From CAZOHN01 sp964579325 (GTDB lineage Bacteria; Pseudomonadota; Alphaproteobacteria; Rhodobacterales; Rhodobacteraceae), in assembly GCA_964579325.1 (NCBI GenBank), contig CAZOHN010000102.1, positions 1 to 12,868 of the forward strand: a DNA stretch of 12,868 bases, in the 5' to 3' direction. This document shows positions 1-6,039 of this stretch, piece by piece. The notes beneath the pieces were generated by a model. That model had not been told where the DNA came from, ran no database searches, and was given only the letters and a program-made list of their open reading frames with translations. A program made the translations under genes and the position numbers. Each line of letters begins with the position of its first letter. The first letter of the stretch is position 1.

Positions 1-307
1 TGTGGATGCGGGGGCGGCTGGCGTGGCGCACCGCCTCCCAGCAGCGGTCGATATCCTTGAAGTTGGCGCGAGCAAGGCCGCAGATCACGGCCGACTTCGC
101 GCGGCGGGCGATCTCGCTCACCGCCAGGAAGTCACCCTCCGAGGCGATCGGGAAACCCGCCTCGATGATGTCGACGCCCATGTCGTCGAGCAGTTCGGCG
201 ATCTCGAGCTTTTCCTCGTGGGTCATCGTCGCGCCGGGCGACTGTTCGCCGTCGCGCAAGGTCGTATCGAAGATCAGGACGCGATTGGCGTCGGTGGGCA
301 TGGTCAT
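1..307 (-). CDS. leuA: 2-isopropylmalate synthase, N-terminal part (partial)
   Basis: LeuA condenses acetyl-CoA with 2-oxoisovalerate to 2-isopropylmalate, the first committed step of leucine synthesis in the cytoplasm. The 102 visible residues match the start of the HMGL-like TIM barrel. DTTLRDGEQSPG lies at about residues 14-25, carrying the metal-binding Asp and catalytic Arg, followed by GVDIIEAGFP at about 44-53 and ICGLAR at about 75-80. The gene has no stop here because the rest lies outside the window. I chose the ATG at 307 because AAAGGA sits seven bases upstream. A second ATG two codons later (301) is possible but spaced worse. The gene follows a leucine-rich leader ORF (383-472), so expression is probably tuned by leucyl-tRNA supply. 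Identity is very secure and the exact start moderately so. Confidence 0.95.
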   Translation of the reverse strand, partial: MTMPTDANRVLIFDTTLRDGEQSPGATMTHEEKLEIAELLDDMGVDIIEAGFPIASEGDFLAVSEIARRAKSAVICGLARANFKDIDRCWEAVRHASRPRIH

Positions 308-329
308 CTCGGGGTCCTTTCGTTCCTTT
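308..329 (-). promoter_or_regulatory. leuA ribosome-binding region with two AAAGGA elements
   Basis: On the minus strand AAAGGA occurs twice, at 329-324 and 320-315. The second is seven bases from the leuA ATG at 307 and fixes that start. Both elements are complementary to parts of the leucine-codon tract in the upstream leader ORF, which may matter for regulation (see findings). Confidence 0.6.
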
Positions 330-353
330 GGCCGTCGTGCGGGGCGCTGGCTA

Positions 354-389
354 CCTCCGAGCGGTCGCGCCCTTCGGCACGCTCAGAGG
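354..389 (-). promoter_or_regulatory. Stem-loop after the leuA leader ORF (attenuator candidate)
   Basis: On the minus strand CCTCTGAGCG (389-380) pairs with CGCTCGGAGG (363-354) over ten base pairs with one G-U wobble. The 16-base loop contains a smaller GCC-GAAG-GGC hairpin. The 5' arm includes the stop codon of the leader ORF, so ribosome position would decide whether the stem forms. No run of U follows, so it is not a classical intrinsic terminator. It may act as an antiterminator-type element, a Rho-related element, or a switch for translation initiation. Confidence 0.55.
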
Positions 390-472
390 CGGCTAAGGAG
401 AAGAAGGAGGGCAGGAGACGGCAGGGCGCGGAAACCGTGCCCGATGTGCGCGATATGTGCGATCCCTGTCAT
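383..472 (-). CDS. leuL: leuA leader peptide (29 codons, five consecutive Leu)
   Basis: This small ORF lies upstream of leuA on the same strand and was found by eye. It encodes 29 residues. Residues 22-26 are five leucines in a row (codons CTC CTT CTT CTC CTT, positions 409-395), followed by Ser-Arg-Leu and TGA. Leucine runs just before the stop, 75 bases ahead of leuA and followed at once by a stem-loop, are the hallmark of leader-peptide attenuation, a mode known for leu and ilv genes in Proteobacteria. The in-frame codon four upstream of the ATG is a stop, so the start is constrained. No good Shine-Dalgarno sequence precedes it. A TATGAT hexamer at 486-481 would put the transcript start within a few bases of the ATG, so it may be translated with almost no leader. 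Function is inferred from sequence and position. Confidence 0.75.
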   Translation of the reverse strand: MTGIAHIAHIGHGFRALPSPALLLLLSRL

Positions 473-480
473 GAGCGCGG

Positions 481-508
481 ATCATACGGGGGCACGGAGA
501 AAAGGAAA
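481..508 (-). promoter_or_regulatory. Candidate promoter of the leuL-leuA transcript
   Basis: TATGAT (486-481, five of six to TATAAT) lies 16-17 bases downstream of a weak -35 region reading TTTCCT or CTTTCC. The predicted transcript start is near 474, almost on the leader ATG at 472. The -10 is good and the -35 poor, so confidence is low. Confidence 0.35.
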
Positions 509-554
509 GCGGGAATTTGACGGCCCGCGCCGGCAGGCTAGGTGCCCGGGCGGA

Positions 555-1214
555 ATGGAACGCGCGCTTGTCATCGGGGCTTCGGGGGGGATCGGCAGGG
601 CGCTCGTCGCTGCGCTTCTCGCGCGCGGGGTGGAGACCGTCGGGCTCTCACGAGCGGACGGGCTGGATGTCACCGACGAGGGCAGCATCGCGGCGGCGCT
701 GGCCGGGCTGGCGGCGCCGTTCGATCTTGTTTTCGTGGCGACCGGCGCGCTTGCGCCGCCGGGGCAGGGGCCGGAAAAGACTCTTCGAGCGCTGGATGCC
801 GGGCAACTCGCCGCGCAGTTTGCGCTGAATGCAACGGGTCCGATGCTGGTTCTCAAGCAAGCCCTGCGGCTCATGCCCCGGGATCGGCGCGCGGTTTTCG
901 CGGTGCTCTCGGCGCGGGTGGGGTCGATCGGCGACAACCGGCTGGGCGGGTGGTACTCCTACCGCGCCTCCAAGGCCGCGCTGAACCAGCTGATCCGCAC
1001 GGCCTCGGTCGAGGTCGCCCGGACCCATCCGCAGGCGGTGCTCGCCGCGCTCCATCCCGGCACCGTCGCCACCCGCTTCACCGAGGGCTATCCCGCGCAT
1101 GACAAGGTGACGCCCGAGCAGGCGGCGGAACACCTGCTGGCGGTGATCGAGGGTCTCACCCCCGCCGACACCGGCGGCTTCTTCGACTGGAAGGGCGAGA
1201 CGGTGCCATGGTGA
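555..1214 (+). CDS. Short-chain dehydrogenase/reductase, C-factor (CsgA)-like
   Basis: This 219-residue Rossmann-fold oxidoreductase of the classical short-chain dehydrogenase family most resembles the C-factor/CsgA-like branch. The nucleotide-binding motif GASGGIG is at residues 8-14. The active-site set is visible as Asn92 (LNATG), Ser119 and the YRASK motif with Tyr136 and Lys140, followed by HPGTVATRF at about 167-175. The substrate cannot be read from sequence. The same frame is open back to the window edge, but the family fold begins at Met-Glu-Arg-Ala-Leu-Val, so I start at 555. No strong ribosome-binding site is seen there. A TTGACG at 517-522 could be a -35 element. The last seven bases overlap the start of the photolyase gene, so the two are probably translationally coupled. 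Confidence 0.88.
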   Translation: MERALVIGASGGIGRALVAALLARGVETVGLSRADGLDVTDEGSIAAALAGLAAPFDLVFVATGALAPPGQGPEKTLRALDAGQLAAQFALNATGPMLVLKQALRLMPRDRRAVFAVLSARVGSIGDNRLGGWYSYRASKAALNQLIRTASVEVARTHPQAVLAALHPGTVATRFTEGYPAHDKVTPEQAAEHLLAVIEGLTPADTGGFFDWKGETVPW

Positions 1215-2740
1215 GCCCGCGCCTCGTCCTCGTCCTCGGCGACCAGCTCACGCCCAGCGTGGCTGCGTTGAAGGCCGCCGATCCAGCGTGCGATATCGTG
1301 GTGATGGCGGAAGTGATGGGCGAGGCGACCTATGTGCCCCATCACCCCAAGAAGATCGCGTTCATCCTTGCCGCGATGCGAAATTTCGCCGAAAGGCTGC
1401 GCGCGGCGGGATGGCGGGTCCTCTACACCACCCTCGACGACCCCGAAAGCACCGGCACGATCCCCGGCGAGCTACTGCGCCGCGCCGCCGAGACCGGCGC
1501 CACCGAGGTGATCGCCACCCGCCCCGGCGAATGGCGGCTGATCGGGCTGCTCGACGCGCTTCCCATTCCCGTCCGCCAGCTCGAGGACGACCGCTTCCTG
1601 TGCTCCGCGGCCGAGTTCCACGCCTGGGCCGAGGGCCGCAAGCAGCTCCGGATGGAGTTCTTCTACCGCGAGATGCGGCGCAAGACGGGCCTGCTGATGG
1701 AGGGCGACAAGCCCGCCGGCGGGCAATGGAACTTCGACCACGACAACCGCAAGCCCGCCCGGGCCGACCTGTTCCGCGAGGGGCCCTTCCGGGTTGCGCC
1801 CGACGCCGTGACGGAAGAGGTCCTCGATCTGGTCGAGGCGCGGTTCGGGGCAAACTTCGGCGACCTGCGCCCATTCCGCTTCGCGACTGACGCGGCAGGC
1901 GCCGAGGCCGCACTCGCCCATTTCCTGCGCCACCACCTGCCGACCTTCGGCGACGAGCAGGACGCGATGCTTCGCGACGACCGGTTCCTGTCGCACTCGC
2001 TCCTTTCGGCCTATCTCAACGTTGGATTGCTCGATCCGCTCGCCGTCTGCCGCGCCGTCGAGGCGGAGTGGCGGGCCGGCCGCGCACCGCTGAATGCCGC
2101 CGAAGGCTATATCCGGCAGATCATCGGCTGGCGCGAGTTCGTGCGGGGCATCTATTTCCTCGAAGGCCCGCACTACACTGCACGCAACGCACTCGGCCAC
2201 ACCCGGCCCCTGCCGGCCGCCTACTGGGGCGGGCCCACGCGCATGGCCTGCGTCGCGGCAGCGGTCGGGCAGACGAAACAGGAGGCCTACGCCCACCACA
2301 TCCAGCGGCTGATGGTCACCGGCACCTTCGGCCTTCTCGCCGGGATCAGCCCGCAGGCGCTGCACGAATGGTATCTGGCGGTCTACATCGACGCCTTCGA
2401 ATGGGTCGAGGCGCCGAACACCATCGGCATGAGCCAGTTCGCCGACGGCGGCGTGGTGGGCTCCAAGCCCTACGCAGCGTCCGGTGCCTACATCGACCGG
2501 ATGTCGGACTACTGCGGCGGCTGCGCCTATGACGTGAAGGCGAAGGCCGGCGAGGGGGCCTGCCCGTTCAACCCGCTCTACTGGCACTTCCTGGCGCGGC
2601 ACCGGGCGCGGTTTCAGGGCAACCCGCGCATGGCCCAGATGTACCGTACCTGGGACCGGATGGACGAGGCGCACCGGACCCGCGTGCTCGCCTCGGCCGA
2701 CGCCGTTCTGGCGCGTCTCGACCGGGGCGAGGCCGTCTGA
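1208..2740 (+). CDS. Fe-S bacterial cryptochrome/photolyase (CryB/PhrB family)
   Basis: This 510-residue flavoprotein belongs to the FeS-BCP branch of the photolyase/cryptochrome superfamily, whose members are (6-4) photolyases such as Agrobacterium PhrB or light-responsive cryptochromes such as Rhodobacter CryB. It begins with the alpha/beta domain (LVLVLGDQL at about 6-14) and ends with the helical FAD domain. All four cysteines expected to hold a [4Fe-4S] cluster are present: Cys348, Cys436, Cys439 and Cys452. The HH pair at 363-364 matches the conserved active-site histidine of PhrB. Length and spacing fit the family throughout. The start codon lies inside the end of the dehydrogenase gene (ATGGTGA overlap), indicating coupled translation. 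Repair versus signalling cannot be separated from sequence, so no gene symbol is given. Confidence 0.93.
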   Translation: MVSPRLVLVLGDQLTPSVAALKAADPACDIVVMAEVMGEATYVPHHPKKIAFILAAMRNFAERLRAAGWRVLYTTLDDPESTGTIPGELLRRAAETGATEVIATRPGEWRLIGLLDALPIPVRQLEDDRFLCSAAEFHAWAEGRKQLRMEFFYREMRRKTGLLMEGDKPAGGQWNFDHDNRKPARADLFREGPFRVAPDAVTEEVLDLVEARFGANFGDLRPFRFATDAAGAEAALAHFLRHHLPTFGDEQDAMLRDDRFLSHSLLSAYLNVGLLDPLAVCRAVEAEWRAGRAPLNAAEGYIRQIIGWREFVRGIYFLEGPHYTARNALGHTRPLPAAYWGGPTRMACVAAAVGQTKQEAYAHHIQRLMVTGTFGLLAGISPQALHEWYLAVYIDAFEWVEAPNTIGMSQFADGGVVGSKPYAASGAYIDRMSDYCGGCAYDVKAKAGEGACPFNPLYWHFLARHRARFQGNPRMAQMYRTWDRMDEAHRTRVLASADAVLARLDRGEAV

Positions 2741-2756
2741 AGCGCCGGCCCTGCAG

Positions 2757-3401
2757 TCAGGCGCTGCGGCGGCGTACGGCCGCAAGCGCGCCGAAGCCCA
2801 GCAGCATCAGCCAGCCGGCTGCCGGAAGCGGCACCGGGGGCAGGCCGCCGTCGCCCGACGGGTCGGGAACGAAAGGCGGGATGGAAAAGACCGCATAGAC
2901 CACCGACTGATCGCCGCTGTCGATGTAGAGCTGGTCTACGCTGTCCGGAACCGGGTCGGGGTCGGGCTCGTTGCCGGCATGCATGGCATAGAGGGCGGTC
3001 AGGTTGTCGGCTACGTCGAAGAAGTCGGTCTGGTAGGGCACCATGACGTAGCAGGCGAACAGCCCCTCGCAGCCCAGCGTCAGGGACGGGTCGCTGTCGA
3101 AATTGCCGAGCAGGCCGTCGATGAAGACCTGATCGAGCAGCGCCTGCGCCGCCGCGGTGGCATCCGCCATGGTCGTGAAGAAGAACGTGGTGGAGAGGTC
3201 GCACGGCGCGAAAACATCCGTGCAGTAGCCTTTCTCGAACGTCACATCGTAGGCGAGCCCGTTGACCAGCACACCCGTGGCGCCGGTCAGAGTTCCCGCG
3301 CTCGACAGCACGAGCGTCGCCGCCTGGGGCGCAGCCGCAGGAAGCATGAGAGCGGCTGCGACGAGGGCGGGGCGGAAGAAACGCATAAGTCTGGATAGCA
3401 T
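2757..3401 (-). CDS. Secreted VPLPA-CTERM sorting-domain protein
   Basis: This 214-residue exported protein has an N-terminal signal peptide (hydrophobic stretch at about 11-24, likely cut after AAAPQA). Its C-terminus is a textbook VPLPA-CTERM sorting signal: VPLPAAGW from residue 190, a hydrophobic helix, and the basic tail RRRSA. Such tripartite tails are recognised by exosortase-type membrane enzymes and are common in Rhodobacteraceae. The central region has four cysteines (two in a CTDVFAPC segment, two in a CEGLFAC segment) and many acidic residues, and I do not recognise it. The ATG at 3401 is supported by GAGG eight bases upstream. It is convergent with the photolyase gene, only 16 bases apart. 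The promoter and CtrA-type box just upstream suggest cell-cycle or CtrA control. No exosortase gene is in this window. Confidence 0.85.
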   Translation of the reverse strand: MLSRLMRFFRPALVAAALMLPAAAPQAATLVLSSAGTLTGATGVLVNGLAYDVTFEKGYCTDVFAPCDLSTTFFFTTMADATAAAQALLDQVFIDGLLGNFDSDPSLTLGCEGLFACYVMVPYQTDFFDVADNLTALYAMHAGNEPDPDPVPDSVDQLYIDSGDQSVVYAVFSIPPFVPDPSGDGGLPPVPLPAAGWLMLLGFGALAAVRRRSA

Positions 3402-3429
3402 GGCAATGTCCTCGTTAACCTTCTTTAAA

Positions 3430-3445
3430 TTAAGGAAATTTTAAC
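3430..3445 (-). promoter_or_regulatory. CtrA-type box TTAA-N7-TTAAC
   Basis: The bases TTAAGGAAATTTTAAC match the CtrA consensus TTAA-N7-TTAA(C) exactly. Two further TTAA half-sites lie at 3415 and 3425. The box overlaps the -10 element and predicted transcript start of the VPLPA-CTERM gene. Binding at such a position usually represses. TTAA is rare in a genome this GC-rich, which favours function, but the region is generally AT-rich and chance is possible. Confidence 0.5.
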
Positions 3446-3466
3446 CCATGCGCCGAGTCGTGGCAA
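3438..3466 (-). promoter_or_regulatory. Sigma-70 promoter of the VPLPA-CTERM gene
   Basis: On the minus strand TTGCCA (3466-3461) and TAAAAT (3443-3438) are separated by 17 bases. Each matches the sigma-70 consensus in five of six positions. The predicted start near 3431 leaves a 5' untranslated region of about 30 bases that contains the ribosome-binding site. Confidence 0.6.
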
Positions 3467-3526
3467 GCCGGGAAAGGTGAGGGTTGAAAAGGCCGGGGCT
3501 GTGCTCGCGCGAAGGTTGCAACAGGT

Positions 3527-4345
3527 CTAGCGGGACCGGGCCGCCAGCCACCCGGCCCATTCGGCCGGACTTCCCTCGAACACGTTGAGGTCGGTCCGAG
3601 CGTCGATGCCGGGCACCAGCCCGGTGCCGGAGTACTGCCAGAACGTCCAGTGCTGGCCGCCGAAGACGTCCTGCGGGTGGCCGGCGACCGAGCGCAGCCA
3701 GAACTCGTACTCACCCACCTTCCACATCTCGTTGTCGCGGTAGAAGTCGACGGGAGCGTAGACGATCGGCCGCTTGCCGTAATGCGCCTCGAGCATCCGC
3801 AGGAAGACCCGCGCTTTCGCCCGGATCTCCGCGCCCGGCGGGCGATCGCGGCAGGTGGGCGAGAAGGGCGTCCATTCCATGTCGAGCACGGGCGGCAGCG
3901 CGCCGGGGCTGCGTGGCACGTTGCGGATGAACCAGCGCGCCTGCTCTTCGGGCGGGCGGCAGTGGTACCAGAAGTGATAGGCCCCGACCGGCACCCCCGC
4001 CCGTCGCGCCGCGCGCCAGTTCGTCTCGAAAAGCGGATCGACCAGATCGCCCCCCTCGGTCGCCTTTAGGAACGCGAAGTTGACCCCGTTGGCGCGCGCG
4101 GTCGGCCAGTCCACCTCGCCCTGCCAGCGCGAGATGTCGATCCCGTGGACCGGATAGCTTGCGGGCGCGCGTCCGTCCCAGGGGTGCGGCTTGGCATCGC
4201 CGAAGTTCGGCCGGGTGACCGCGACTGCGGGAACCGCCTCCGTCACCGAAACCGGGCGCGGGGCACATGCAGCGACAAGGAGCACCAGCACGAGTGCGGC
4301 CAGATGGAGGAGCGGTCTTGAGGCGGGGCTGCGCTGCCTGGACAT
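3527..4345 (-). CDS. GH25-family muramidase (lysozyme), lipoprotein
   Basis: This 272-residue protein has a lipoprotein signal (hydrophobic 11-24, lipobox VAAC with Cys27). It should be anchored in the periplasm or outer membrane. A single glycoside hydrolase family 25 barrel follows: HGIDISRWQG at about 67-76 with Asp70, AFLKATEGGD at about 91-100, the DMEW motif with Asp155 and Glu157 (the family's catalytic acid), and WQYSGTG and a DLN motif near 236-254. Enzymes of this family cleave the beta-1,4 bond between N-acetylmuramic acid and N-acetylglucosamine in peptidoglycan, so a role in wall remodelling or lysis is likely. The frame is open upstream, but the signal peptide fixes the ATG at 4345. 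The MORN protein gene ends 68 bases upstream on the same strand, so the two probably share a transcript. Confidence 0.9.
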   Translation of the reverse strand: MSRQRSPASRPLLHLAALVLVLLVAACAPRPVSVTEAVPAVAVTRPNFGDAKPHPWDGRAPASYPVHGIDISRWQGEVDWPTARANGVNFAFLKATEGGDLVDPLFETNWRAARRAGVPVGAYHFWYHCRPPEEQARWFIRNVPRSPGALPPVLDMEWTPFSPTCRDRPPGAEIRAKARVFLRMLEAHYGKRPIVYAPVDFYRDNEMWKVGEYEFWLRSVAGHPQDVFGGQHWTFWQYSGTGLVPGIDARTDLNVFEGSPAEWAGWLAARSR

Positions 4346-4413
4346 CGGCGGAGGCTGCCTTGCCGTTCGTCCGCGATCAAGACGCACCGAACCGGTACCC
4401 TGCCGATGTTCGG

Positions 4414-5874
4414 TCAATTGCCCTGCGTCGGCGTTCCTTCTGCCGTGGGCGCCGCCTCGGCCGACCCGGGCCGCACGGTCTGACCCTGCGAGAATGCCCC
4501 GTTGTCCCAGGTGCCGTCCTCGACCTCGCCCGAGGCGTAGCGCATGGTGCCGTCGCCCTGCCGCTTGCCCATCGTGAAGGTGCCCTCGTAGACGTCGCCG
4601 TTGGAATAGGTCGCCACGCCCCGGCCGTCGATCTCGCCGGCGTTCCACGAGCCGACGTAGACGAAGCCGTCCGGCATCCGGATCTCGCCCTGGCCTTCGC
4701 GCTGGCCGGCGACGAACTGGCCGACATAGACCGTGCCGTCGGGATAGGTCGCGGTGCCCTGGCCATGGCGCAGCCCGTCCTTCCACTCGCCCTCGTAGCG
4801 GTAGCCGTCCGGGCCGACCATCGTGCCCATGCCCTGCTGCTTGGCCGCGACGAAGCCGCCCTCGTAGACCAGCCCCCCGGCGTAGGTCGCCCGACCTTCG
4901 CCCTCGATCACGCCTGCCGCCCAGGTGCCCTCGTAGGATGACCCGTCGGCGTAGGTGATTGTGCCCTGGCCGTCGGCGAGCCCATCACGGAAGGTGCCGG
5001 CATAGACCGACCCATCGGGATAGCGCACCGTGCCCTCGCCCGAGATCTGTCCGTCGACCCACATACCCTCGTAGACATAGCCGTCCATCGCCCGGAAAGT
5101 GCCCTTGCCGTGGCGCTTGTCGTTCAGGAACTCGCCTTCGTAGGTGTCCTTGTTGGCGTAGGTCACGCGCCCCGCGCCCGCGCGCTGGCCGTTGACGAAG
5201 AGGCCTTCGTAGACGTCGCCGTTGGGCTGGCGCAGTGTGCCGAGGCCGTTGATCTGGCCTTCCTTCCAGGCGCCCGCGTAGGTCAGTCCGTCGGGCATCG
5301 TCAGCGTGCCCTGGCCGGCGCGGTCGCCATCCAGCATGTCGCCCTCGTAGATCGCACCGTCGGGGTAGGTGATCTTGCCCTTGCCCTGCTTGACGCCCAT
5401 CACCCAGTCGCCCTCGTAGCGATAGCCGCCCGGCGAGGTCATCACCCCCTGGCCGTGATGCACGGCGTTCACGAATCCGCCTTCGTAGGCCACGCCGTTG
5501 GCATAGGCCGCACGGCCTTCGCCCTCGATCCGGCCCCCGACCCAGCTTCCCTCATAGGTGCCGCCGTCGGCGAAGGTGATCTTGCCCTGGCCCTCGGGCT
5601 TGCCTTCCACGAACTGGCCCTCGTAGACCGACCCGTTGGGGAACCGCGCCACGCCCTGGCCGCGGATTTCGCCCTCGATCCAGTCGCCGGTGTATTCATA
5701 GCCGCTGGGCAGCCGGTAGGTGCCGGTGCCGTGCTGAAGGCCGTCCTTGAACGTCCCCTCGTAGATGCCGCCATCCTCGTATTGCTTGGTCTGCACTTCG
5801 GCCGTCGCCTGCGCGAAGGCTGGCTGTGCGGCCAGAAGCGCCACGAGCGCAAGCCGTGCAGCGGTCATGGACAT
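4414..5874 (-). CDS. Secreted MORN-repeat protein (18 repeats)
   Basis: This 486-residue exported protein has a signal peptide (LALVALLAAQPAFAQ, cut near residue 22) and is otherwise almost entirely MORN repeats. I count 18 repeats of 23 residues of the type YEGxFxxGxxxGxGxxxYxDG plus a partial nineteenth, then a short tail rich in Glu, Pro and Thr. MORN arrays form extended beta-sheet rods or clamps in protein or membrane binding; no enzyme domain is present. Repeats 1-9 and 10-18 correspond one to one, pointing to an ancestral block duplication. I start at the ATG at 5874. A GTG at 5880 and an ATG at 5868 are alternatives, and a G-rich stretch (GGGGGG) five bases before the GTG could serve as its ribosome-binding site. 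It probably forms an operon with the GH25 muramidase downstream, suggesting a cell-envelope role. Confidence 0.88.
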   Translation of the reverse strand: MSMTAARLALVALLAAQPAFAQATAEVQTKQYEDGGIYEGTFKDGLQHGTGTYRLPSGYEYTGDWIEGEIRGQGVARFPNGSVYEGQFVEGKPEGQGKITFADGGTYEGSWVGGRIEGEGRAAYANGVAYEGGFVNAVHHGQGVMTSPGGYRYEGDWVMGVKQGKGKITYPDGAIYEGDMLDGDRAGQGTLTMPDGLTYAGAWKEGQINGLGTLRQPNGDVYEGLFVNGQRAGAGRVTYANKDTYEGEFLNDKRHGKGTFRAMDGYVYEGMWVDGQISGEGTVRYPDGSVYAGTFRDGLADGQGTITYADGSSYEGTWAAGVIEGEGRATYAGGLVYEGGFVAAKQQGMGTMVGPDGYRYEGEWKDGLRHGQGTATYPDGTVYVGQFVAGQREGQGEIRMPDGFVYVGSWNAGEIDGRGVATYSNGDVYEGTFTMGKRQGDGTMRYASGEVEDGTWDNGAFSQGQTVRPGSAEAAPTAEGTPTQGN

Positions 5875-5971
5875 GGCCACGTGAACCCCCCGTTCCCTCG
5901 GTCACCCTGTAGCGTGAAGGTAAACGGCGGGCGGAGGCGACACAACCCTCATGGCTTGCCTTCGCAGCGGC

Positions 5972-6000
5972 TTTCCATCGGCGTGGGGAAGCCCTAGATC
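5972..6000 (+). promoter_or_regulatory. Weak promoter candidate for nadE
   Basis: TTTCCA (5972-5977) and TAGATC (5995-6000) are spaced 17 bases apart in the 164-base gap between the divergent MORN and nadE genes. Hexamer matches are four and three of six, so this is tentative. Confidence 0.25.
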
Positions 6001-6017
6001 TCGGCCGGACCTTCGCA

Positions 6018-6039
6018 GGGAGCCGCCAGGGAGCCGCCA
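6018..6039 (+). repeat. Tandem 11-base duplication carrying the nadE ribosome-binding site
   Basis: GGGAGCCGCCA occurs twice in tandem, at 6018-6028 and 6029-6039. The second copy places GGGAG five bases from the nadE ATG and supplies the A of that codon. The first copy is an extra Shine-Dalgarno-like sequence. Confidence 0.8.

Noticed and set aside
6..554. Open frame extending the SDR gene upstream to the window edge
   Set aside because: It runs antisense through leuA and the leader region, and SDR similarity begins only at 555.
2741..2765. Inverted repeat AGCGCC/GGCGCT between the convergent photolyase and VPLPA-CTERM genes
   Set aside because: Six base pairs with a 13-base loop and no T tract on either strand; too weak to call a terminator.
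1472..2785. 437-codon open frame antisense to the photolyase gene
   Set aside because: A GC-rich shadow frame with no domain, while the plus strand carries a full conserved protein.
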